Positions 1 through 5,212 of a DNA stretch of 6,638 nucleotides are shown piece after piece. Source of the stretch: Lachnospiraceae bacterium UBA7598 (GTDB taxonomy: Bacteria > Bacillota > Clostridia > Lachnospirales > Lachnospiraceae). The notes beneath the pieces are model-generated. The model was not told where the DNA came from. It did not search any database and saw only the letters and a list, made by a program, of their open reading frames with translations. Within the stretch, counting starts at the first letter, position 1. Every line of letters begins with the position of its first letter. Made by a program: the position numbers and the translations under genes. The stretch lies in NCBI GenBank assembly GCA_002474415.1, contig DLQV01000198.1, positions 1-6,638 of the forward strand, read 5' to 3'.

Positions 1-592
1 ATTGAAAGAAAGCCAGATTGTAAATCGTATGTACGACGAATACCGCAAGGATCATCCGATCACGCTGACAGATCAGGAAGTGCTTGAGGCTGTTGGGGAG
101 AATAAGCAGGAGGATATGCCAAAGCATTCCAAGAGCGGAATTGTGGTCAAGGGACTTTATGATGTGGCTGTGCATTTCAGTAAGTGCTGCAGCCCGGTTC
201 CGGGAGATGAGATTGTGGGATTTGTCACCCGCGGACGTGGTGTGTCGATCCATCGTACCGACTGTGTCAATATTCTGCATTTGTCCGATATGGAGCGTGT
301 GCGCCTGATTGAAGCTGAGTGGCAGGAGGGTGCAGACAAAGAACAGTTTGGCGAGTATCATGCGGAAATCAAGATTTTCTGTCACGACCGTTCCGGACTT
401 CTTGTGGATATTACCAAAGTATTTACAGAGGCGGAGATCAATATTTCCGGGATTCACTCGAAGACCAGCAAGCAGGGGATCGCAACAATTGATGTGGCAT
501 TCCAGACAAAAGGCAGGGGACAGATCACAAAGATTGTAGAAAAGATCCGACAGATTGAGAGTGTGATGGATGTGGAGCGGACGACCGGCTAA
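1..592 (+). CDS. relA: RelA/SpoT-type (p)ppGpp synthetase/hydrolase, C-terminal part (5' end outside window)
   Basis: C-terminal regulatory part of a long RelA/SpoT homologue, which makes and degrades the alarmone (p)ppGpp in the stringent response. The visible 196 codons are open at the left edge; the TTG at base 2 is only the first in-window codon, not a start. Counting from it, residues 1-45 are the end of the helical linker. Residues 48-95 form the conserved-cysteine (zinc-finger) domain, with the CC pair at C62-C63, H84 and C88; this Cys-Cys / His / Asp-Cys pattern is what I know from long RSH proteins such as E. coli RelA. Residues about 120-193 are a C-terminal ACT domain (HDRSGLLVDIT, then INISGIHSK). 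The catalytic hydrolase, synthetase and TGS domains would lie upstream, so whether it is bifunctional (Rel) or synthetase-only cannot be judged here; Firmicutes usually carry the bifunctional form. It ends in TAA 25 bases before the next start, so co-transcription is likely. Confidence 0.95.
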   Translation, partial: LKESQIVNRMYDEYRKDHPITLTDQEVLEAVGENKQEDMPKHSKSGIVVKGLYDVAVHFSKCCSPVPGDEIVGFVTRGRGVSIHRTDCVNILHLSDMERVRLIEAEWQEGADKEQFGEYHAEIKIFCHDRSGLLVDITKVFTEAEINISGIHSKTSKQGIATIDVAFQTKGRGQITKIVEKIRQIESVMDVERTTG

Positions 593-616
593 GGTTGTGC
601 CGACAGGAGGAAGAGA

Positions 617-1246
617 ATGGCAAAATTAAAAATAAATCACTATGTGGTAGGTCCGGTACAGACCAACTGCTATTTTGCAATCAATGATGAGACAAAAGAA
701 CTGATCATTATTGATCCGGGCTACAGTCCAAAGCAGCTGGCGGAGCGTGTGCGTCAGGAAGGATGTACACCGGTGGCAATTCTGCTGACGCATGGACATT
801 TTGATCATGCAACCGGAGCAGCAGATCTGGCAAAAGAATTTTCAATTCCGATCTATGCCTATGAGACGGAAAAAGAAACGCTCGAAAACGAAGAGATGAA
901 TTTATGCCACATGACAGGGGAACATCATGTGTTCCATGCGGACATATATTTAAAGGATGAGCAGGAACTGGATCTGGCAGGATTTCATATCCGGGTACTG
1001 CATACACCGGGACATACGCCTGGGGGATGCTGTTATTATTTTCCATACGAAAATGTGGTGTTTTCCGGAGATACACTGTTTTGCACATCGGTAGGACGTA
1101 CCGATTTTCCGGGCGGAAGCATGTCAGATATCATTCGTTCCATCAAGGAAAAGCTGATGACACTGCCGGATCGCACGACCGTTTATCCGGGACACAACGA
1201 TGTAACGACCATTGAAAACGAGAGGATGTACAATCCATACTTATGA
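617..1246 (+). CDS. MBL-fold metallo-hydrolase (glyoxalase II-like)
   Basis: Cytosolic metallo-beta-lactamase-fold hydrolase of 209 residues, the usual size for the short glyoxalase II-like (YcbL-type) group. The full metal-site set is visible: THGHFDH with H59, H61, D63 and H64; H133 in HTPGHTPGG; D152 in FSGDTLF; and H193 in YPGHND. With all ligands intact it should bind two metal ions, normally zinc, and be active. The C-terminal substrate-binding extension of true glyoxalase II is missing, so hydroxyacylglutathione is not a safe substrate; members of this group hydrolyse various thioesters or remain uncharacterised. No signal peptide is seen. The start is supported by AGGAGG at 605-610, six bases before ATG. 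It sits 25 bases after the relA-like gene and overlaps the hemZ start by four bases (ATGA), so translational coupling to hemZ is likely. Fold and metal site are very sure; substrate is unknown. Confidence 0.93.
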   Translation: MAKLKINHYVVGPVQTNCYFAINDETKELIIIDPGYSPKQLAERVRQEGCTPVAILLTHGHFDHATGAADLAKEFSIPIYAYETEKETLENEEMNLCHMTGEHHVFHADIYLKDEQELDLAGFHIRVLHTPGHTPGGCCYYFPYENVVFSGDTLFCTSVGRTDFPGGSMSDIIRSIKEKLMTLPDRTTVYPGHNDVTTIENERMYNPYL

Positions 1247-2757
1247 TTACCGTAACATTAAACAGAACAGAATTTGAATATGATATCCATTCGCTGATCA
1301 AAGCGTTTTTCCCGAAGGAAGATGTGGAGCTTTACTATACGAAGGAAGCGCATGCGGACGAAAAAAATGTGGCGTGTACCAATCATTCTGCGGAGCAGGA
1401 AGAAGCGGGGAGTTCCCATTTTTCGATTGATTATGCGGATGACAGAATTTCCATCGCCTGGGATGACGCGCCGGATGGTCCGGCGCGGCGCACCTTTGCG
1501 GTGGATTTTTCCAATCGTACAGAGACAAAGAATGCATTGAAGGAACATCTGTACCGCCTGTTGGAGGAAGAGACGGGGCAGCCGCTGCCGTGGGGCACAC
1601 TGACCGGTATCCGTCCAACGAAGATTCCGATGCAGATGCTGGATGAGGGGAAAACAAAAGAAGAGATTGCTTCTTATATGAAACAGACCTATCTGGCATC
1701 CGATGAGAAAATCAATCTGTCGATTGCCATTGCAGAGCGTGAACGGGCATTGCTTTCTAAGCTGGATTATAAAAACGGATACAGTCTGTATATCGGCATA
1801 CCGTTTTGCCCGAGCACCTGTCTGTACTGCTCGTTTACTTCCTATCCGCTGACGGCCTGGAGAACACAGGTTGATGCGTATCTGGACGCACTGGAAAAGG
1901 AACTGGATTATGTCGCTGCTAAGAATTATCATCGCAAACTGAACTCAATCTATATCGGGGGAGGTACACCAACCACACTTGAGCCATACCAGCTGGATCG
2001 TCTGATCCGCAAGATCAGATGCAGTTTTGATCTGGGAGATTGCCTGGAATTTACGGTGGAAGCAGGACGACCGGATTCTATTACGGAAGAAAAACTTCTG
2101 GTGCTACGAAAGAATGGCATCAGCCGTATTTCCATCAATCCGCAGACGATGAAGCAGAAAACGCTCGATCTGATCGGACGTCATCATACGGTAGAACAGA
2201 CGATAGAAAGTTTTCGCATGGCGAGAAAACTGGGATTTGACAATATCAACATGGATCTGATCATGGGGCTGCCGGAAGAGGACCTTGTGGATGTGCAAAA
2301 TACGATGGAGATTTTAAAAGAACTCGATCCGGACAATATCACAATCCATTCACTTGCCATCAAGCGTGCGGCACGGTTAAACATTTTCAAAGACCGCTAT
2401 GAAAGCATGATGATGGTCAATACGCAGGAGCATATGGATCTGTGTGCCAAATACTGCCATCAAATGGGACTCTCTCCGTATTATCTGTACCGTCAGAAAG
2501 GAATGGCGGGAAATATGGAAAACGTGGGATATGCCAAGCCGGGCAAGGCAGGGGTGTATAACGTGTTAATCATGGAAGAACGTCAGACCATCGTTGCCTG
2601 TGGTGCAGGGGCATCCACCAAACGGGTATGGCCGCAACCGAATGCGGATGGCACACACCGGATCGAGCGGTGTGAAAATGTCAAAGATGTCGGGCTGTAT
2701 ATGAAGCGGATTGATGAGATGATTGCGCGTAAGCAGCAGTTGTTCTCAGAAAAATAG
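1243..2757 (+). CDS. hemZ: HemZ-type radical SAM protein (coproporphyrinogen dehydrogenase family)
   Basis: Radical SAM enzyme of 504 residues, the normal HemZ length (about 500), annotated as oxygen-independent coproporphyrinogen III dehydrogenase, which converts coproporphyrinogen III to protoporphyrinogen IX. Residues 1 to about 165 are the family-specific N-terminal domain. The radical SAM core starts at IPFCPSTCLYC, with the 4Fe-4S ligands C189, C193 and C196 (Cx3Cx2C). The SAM-binding glycine motif YIGGGTPT is at 237-244. A C-terminal GNMENVGYAKPG motif lies at 423-434. The fourth cysteine that follows the cluster motif in classical HemN (CxC) is replaced by F198, as in HemW-like proteins. 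The GNMENVGYA stretch lies about where I would expect HemW's HNxxYW motif and does not match it. The family name is therefore safer than the reaction, especially as many anaerobes with hemZ lack a full heme pathway. The start overlaps the upstream stop (ATGA) with no good ribosome site close by, pointing to translational coupling. Confidence 0.92.
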   Translation: MITVTLNRTEFEYDIHSLIKAFFPKEDVELYYTKEAHADEKNVACTNHSAEQEEAGSSHFSIDYADDRISIAWDDAPDGPARRTFAVDFSNRTETKNALKEHLYRLLEEETGQPLPWGTLTGIRPTKIPMQMLDEGKTKEEIASYMKQTYLASDEKINLSIAIAERERALLSKLDYKNGYSLYIGIPFCPSTCLYCSFTSYPLTAWRTQVDAYLDALEKELDYVAAKNYHRKLNSIYIGGGTPTTLEPYQLDRLIRKIRCSFDLGDCLEFTVEAGRPDSITEEKLLVLRKNGISRISINPQTMKQKTLDLIGRHHTVEQTIESFRMARKLGFDNINMDLIMGLPEEDLVDVQNTMEILKELDPDNITIHSLAIKRAARLNIFKDRYESMMMVNTQEHMDLCAKYCHQMGLSPYYLYRQKGMAGNMENVGYAKPGKAGVYNVLIMEERQTIVACGAGASTKRVWPQPNADGTHRIERCENVKDVGLYMKRIDEMIARKQQLFSEK

Positions 2758-2805
2758 CTGGATGAAATCCCCTTCCTAATTACAAAAAGAAAAGGAAAGA
2801 AAAAG

Positions 2806-3189
2806 ATGGAATCAAAAGTAAAAGAGGCAGTTCAAAGAAAAATGTGTGGTTACAACTGTGCGCAGGCTGTGGCATGTACGTATTGTGAACAGGCAGGGCT
2901 GGATGAGGAAACAGTCAAAAATCTTACACAGGGATTTGCAGTAGGCATGGGTGGCAGTATGGAAGCAACATGCGGAGCAATCATCGGAGCAGTAAATGTA
3001 TTGGGTATGATCAATAAAAATCCACAGAAAACAATGCAGAGTGCAAGAAGAATCATCAGCAGATTCAAGGAACAAAATGGTACCGTTATCTGTAAAGAAC
3101 TCAAAGGTATTGCAGATGGGGTTGTCAGGAGAGAATGCATTGACTGTGTAAAGGATGCAGCAGTATTGCTGGAAGATGAATTAAAATAA
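2806..3189 (+). CDS. C_GCAxxG_C_C family redox-type small protein
   Basis: Small 127-residue cytosolic protein of the C_GCAxxG_C_C family, whose members are common in anaerobes and often sit near redox or iron-sulfur genes; their molecular function is not established. The signature is visible: GYNCAQAV with C18, a glycine-rich GFAVGMGGSMEATCGAIIGAV segment in two parts around C56, then C96 and C111. Extra cysteines at 14, 24, 27 and 114 give eight in all, with C24-x2-C27 and C111-x2-C114 as CxxC-like pairs that could bind metal or cycle disulfides. There is no signal peptide or membrane segment. The ATG is preceded by AAAGGAAAG (2791-2799), a moderate ribosome site. It lies 48 bases after hemZ with no terminator seen between, so read-through from the hemZ operon is plausible; its codons look more A-rich than those of hemZ. 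An inverted repeat follows the stop closely. Family call is strong, role unknown. Confidence 0.88.
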   Translation: MESKVKEAVQRKMCGYNCAQAVACTYCEQAGLDEETVKNLTQGFAVGMGGSMEATCGAIIGAVNVLGMINKNPQKTMQSARRIISRFKEQNGTVICKELKGIADGVVRRECIDCVKDAAVLLEDELK

Positions 3190-3193
3190 ATGG

Positions 3194-3206
3194 ATATCAA
3201 TGATAT
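3194..3206. repeat. 13-base palindrome after the C_GCAxxG_C_C stop codon
   Basis: ATATCA, a single central A, then TGATAT: a perfect odd palindrome starting five bases after the stop codon and touching the foot of the next inverted repeat. It is A/T rich, so it could be chance or a protein-binding site; there is no independent support for a function. Confidence 0.4.
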
Positions 3207-3250
3207 TAAGGCAGATGTGAAAATTGAAACATTCACATCTGCCTTAAATT
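3206..3250 (+). terminator. Strong 16-bp hairpin, possible terminator or mRNA 3' stabiliser
   Basis: A perfect 16-bp inverted repeat: left arm 3206-3221 (core AAGGCAGATGTGAA), a 10-base loop 3222-3231, right arm 3232-3247. It lies 16 bases after the stop of the C_GCAxxG_C_C gene. The following bases are AAATTTATGG rather than a T run, and the opposite strand has no T run either, so it is not a textbook intrinsic terminator. It may be a poor terminator, an RNA end-stabilising structure or an operator. The stem is certain from the sequence; the role is inferred from position. Confidence 0.6.
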
Positions 3251-3285
3251 TATGGAAAACGTACCTGTATGTTGTCTGAAACTAT

Positions 3286-3312
3286 AAAAAACACACCATA
3301 AGAAAAAACACA
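3286..3312 (+). repeat. Direct repeat of AAAAAACACA, 17-base spacing
   Basis: AAAAAACACA occurs at 3286-3295 and again at 3303-3312. The second copy is the left arm of the following terminator hairpin. The first copy is equally complementary to the same right arm (TGTGTTTTTT, 3329-3338), so two alternative hairpins can be drawn. This could be chance in an A-rich spacer or a switchable structure. Confidence 0.55.
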
Positions 3313-3339
3313 TTCTTTTTTTCGGGAATGTGTTTTTTT
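3303..3339 (+). terminator. Intrinsic terminator with U tract
   Basis: Left arm AAAAAACACATTC at 3303-3315, loop TTTTTTTCGG at 3316-3325, right arm GAATGTGTTTTTT at 3326-3338, with the T run reaching 3339. This 13-bp stem ending in seven T has the form of a Rho-independent terminator on the + strand. The A run on the left makes it potentially bidirectional. It most likely ends transcripts coming from the hemZ side and insulates the beta-helix gene; if the next gene's promoter lies upstream of it, it would instead act as an attenuator. Confidence 0.75.
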
Positions 3340-3358
3340 ATACTATTTATACTATAAG
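3339..3358 (+). promoter_or_regulatory. Candidate -10 region: doubled TATACTAT before the beta-helix gene
   Basis: TATACTAT is present at 3339-3346 and again at 3348-3355, the second followed by AAG. Each contains TATACT, five of six matches to the sigma-A -10 consensus TATAAT. A start of transcription near 3360 would give a leader of about 20 bases before the ATG at 3382. No convincing TTGACA-like -35 is found at the proper distance (GGAATG and poly-T lie there), so an activator-dependent or extended promoter, or no promoter at all, remains possible. Confidence 0.3.
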
Positions 3359-3370
3359 AAGTTAAGAAAA

Positions 3371-3376
3371 TGGAGG
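3371..3376 (+). promoter_or_regulatory. Ribosome binding site that decides the start of the beta-helix gene
   Basis: TGGAGG lies five bases before the ATG at 3382. It overlaps the earlier in-frame ATG at 3370, which itself has no purine-rich site in front except a weak AAGAAGTTAAGAAA. This favours 3382 as the true start and removes four residues (MEAG) from the longest reading frame. Confidence 0.7.
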
Positions 3377-3381
3377 CTGGT

Positions 3382-5187
3382 ATGGTGGGAAAAAAGAAAA
3401 AACGGCTGTGTTGCGCAGGTCTGATTGTGCTAATGGCAGCAGGACTTGGAATCATCGGACACAGAGGGAGCGGAGAAAATGCAATGGAGACAGTTGTAAA
3501 TTATCATAATGAACTGTTTGGAGATCATGTTTATATTTTTTCACCGGAGGATGATCCTGCCGAAGTGAATACAATATTAAAAGATATTTATAAGAAACAG
3601 GAAGCAAATCAGTTTGGATCGGAACGTTACAGCATTTATTTTATGCCGGGAACGTATGAGGACATTGACGTAAATGTTGGATTTTACACACAGGCAGCAG
3701 GGCTTGGAGAGCTTCCTTTCGATACGAAACTCGGCTCTTTGAACTGTACGGCACGCTGGCTGGGAGATGATCCGGATAATCACAATGCGTGCTGTAATTT
3801 CTGGCGGGGAGTGGAGAACCTGGAAATAAAAAGTAATACGATGTGGGCAGTTTCGCAGGCAACCTTTATGCGAAGAATGCAGATTGATGGCGCATTATAC
3901 CTGCATGATAATTACGGGTGGTGCAGTGGAGGATTTCTGGCGGATTCCAATATTGATCTCATGACAGATTCCGGAACACAGCAGCAGTGGTTGTCACGTA
4001 ACTGCAACTGGAAACAGTGGATGGGAAAAAACTGGAATATGGTATTTCAGGGGATTGAACCGGGAAAATCGCCGGAAGGGACATGGCCTGCAGTACCGTA
4101 TACGGATGCCGGGGCAACTGCCCGCATACAGGAAAAACCATTTTTAGTCTATGATAAGCAGGAAGGATTTGCGGTTTATGTACCGGAAGCACGGACGAAT
4201 GCATCCGGAGTATCATGGACAAAAGAACATGCAGGGGAAACAATTCCTCTTTCTGCTTTTTACGTTGCAAAAGCCGGGGTGGATACTGCGGAAACGATGA
4301 ATCAGGCATTGGAAGAAGGAAAGCACTTGTTTCTGACACCGGGCATTTATGATCTGGATGAGCCATTGCAGGTGAAAAAAGAGGGGACCATTGTACTGGG
4401 AACAGGGCTTGCATCGCTTCGTGCGACACAGGGAAATGCCTGTATACAGACTGCGGATGTGCCTGGATTAAAGATTGCAGGACTTTTATTTGATGCGGGA
4501 ACAAAGGAATCGGAAAATTTACTGGTAGTAGGAGATAAAAATGCGGCAGCGATCGATGCTGATGCGGAGAAAATTACACTCAGTGATTTGTTTTTCCGGG
4601 TGGGGGGAACCCAAGAGGAAATTCCAGCAAAAGTAAAACGCTGTGTGACCATAAACAGCAGCCATGTGACCGGAGATAATTTCTGGGTATGGCGTGCGGA
4701 TCACGGAGACGGTGTCGCGTGGGATGAAAATACCGCAGATGAGGGAATTGTGATCAACGGAAATGATGTTTTTATGTATGCATTGATGGTGGAACATTTT
4801 GAAAAATACCAGACGATCTGGAATGGAGAGGATGGATGTGTGGTTATGTACCAGAGTGAAATCCCGTATGACGTTCCGGATCAGAACGTGTGGATGAGCC
4901 ACGATGGTACAGTAAATGGATATGCATCCTTTCATGTGGATGAAGAGGTAAAGAATTTTGAAGCATGGGGACTTGGAATTTATCTGTATAATCGTGATGC
5001 GAAAGTCAATCTGCATACGGCAATGGAAGTTCCGGACCGGAAAGGCGTAAAAGTACATAATATCTGCAGTGTTATGATTACCGGAAATCCGGGCATGTCC
5101 CATGTGTTGAATGATTGTGGAGATCCGGTAATGTATGGTGGTGCCAGAGCTGTAATCTGTGAGTATGAGAACGGAATGGTCCGTTAA
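3382..5187 (+). CDS. Secreted or membrane-anchored duplicated beta-helix protein, probably carbohydrate-active
   Basis: Protein of 601 residues from ATG 3382 (605 from ATG 3370). Residues 1-8 are MVGKKKKR and 9-26 are hydrophobic: a Sec signal peptide or N-terminal anchor with no lipobox and no clear AxA cleavage site. The rest looks like a right-handed parallel beta-helix of the pectate-lyase/GH55 type. Two halves start alike: YFMPGTY (86-92) then VNVGFYTQAAGLG, and LFLTPGIY (316-323) then a TIVLGTGLASL stretch, the usual 'price-of-entry' strand pair of such helices. Conserved-looking motifs are NFWRGVENL (from N139), WRADHGDGVAWD (437-448) and EHFEKYQTIWNGEDG (471-485), rich in Asp, Glu, His and Trp and plausible as a sugar site. 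From memory, actinobacterial secreted proteins, often with a coagulation factor 5/8-type (carbohydrate-binding) domain, share these motifs; no such extra domain is present here. The reaction is not known to me. The chemoreceptor gene follows after 25 bases, probably in one operon. Beta-helix call is good, enzyme role inferred. Confidence 0.8.
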   Translation: MVGKKKKRLCCAGLIVLMAAGLGIIGHRGSGENAMETVVNYHNELFGDHVYIFSPEDDPAEVNTILKDIYKKQEANQFGSERYSIYFMPGTYEDIDVNVGFYTQAAGLGELPFDTKLGSLNCTARWLGDDPDNHNACCNFWRGVENLEIKSNTMWAVSQATFMRRMQIDGALYLHDNYGWCSGGFLADSNIDLMTDSGTQQQWLSRNCNWKQWMGKNWNMVFQGIEPGKSPEGTWPAVPYTDAGATARIQEKPFLVYDKQEGFAVYVPEARTNASGVSWTKEHAGETIPLSAFYVAKAGVDTAETMNQALEEGKHLFLTPGIYDLDEPLQVKKEGTIVLGTGLASLRATQGNACIQTADVPGLKIAGLLFDAGTKESENLLVVGDKNAAAIDADAEKITLSDLFFRVGGTQEEIPAKVKRCVTINSSHVTGDNFWVWRADHGDGVAWDENTADEGIVINGNDVFMYALMVEHFEKYQTIWNGEDGCVVMYQSEIPYDVPDQNVWMSHDGTVNGYASFHVDEEVKNFEAWGLGIYLYNRDAKVNLHTAMEVPDRKGVKVHNICSVMITGNPGMSHVLNDCGDPVMYGGARAVICEYENGMVR

Positions 5188-5195
5188 GCAGTAAA

Positions 5196-5203
5196 AAGGA
5201 GGG
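5196..5203 (+). promoter_or_regulatory. Ribosome binding site of the chemoreceptor gene
   Basis: AAGGAGGG, a near-perfect anti-16S match, ends nine bases before ATG 5213 and fixes that start. It lies in the 25-base gap after the beta-helix stop, where no promoter or terminator is visible, so the two genes are probably co-transcribed. Confidence 0.8.
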
Positions 5204-5212
5204 TGTGTCAGG

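Noticed and set aside
2..4. TTG as a start for the first gene
   Set aside because: The protein matches the internal part of a long RelA/SpoT homologue; the gene simply runs in from outside the window.
1258..1932. 224-codon open frame on the minus strand inside hemZ
   Set aside because: It is fully antisense to a gene with a complete radical SAM signature; the translation is rich in Arg, Cys, Phe and Ile with no domain and no ribosome site.
2758..2805. Terminator between hemZ and the C_GCAxxG_C_C gene
   Set aside because: Only a trivial GGAT-gaa-ATCC stem is present, with no T run.
3190..3381. Insertion sequence remnant or attachment site in the intergenic spacer
   Set aside because: There is one short perfect inverted repeat but no target duplication, transposase fragment or integrase; hairpin/terminator explanations suffice.
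3959..4504. 181-codon minus-strand open frame in the middle of the beta-helix gene
   Set aside because: Pro/His/Ser-rich low-complexity translation, antisense to a well-supported gene, with no promoter or ribosome site.
3382..5187. Calling the beta-helix gene an adenylyl cyclase or coagulation factor protein
   Set aside because: No cyclase motif or discoidin-type domain is visible; the labels on related proteins appear inherited from other domains or from mis-annotation.
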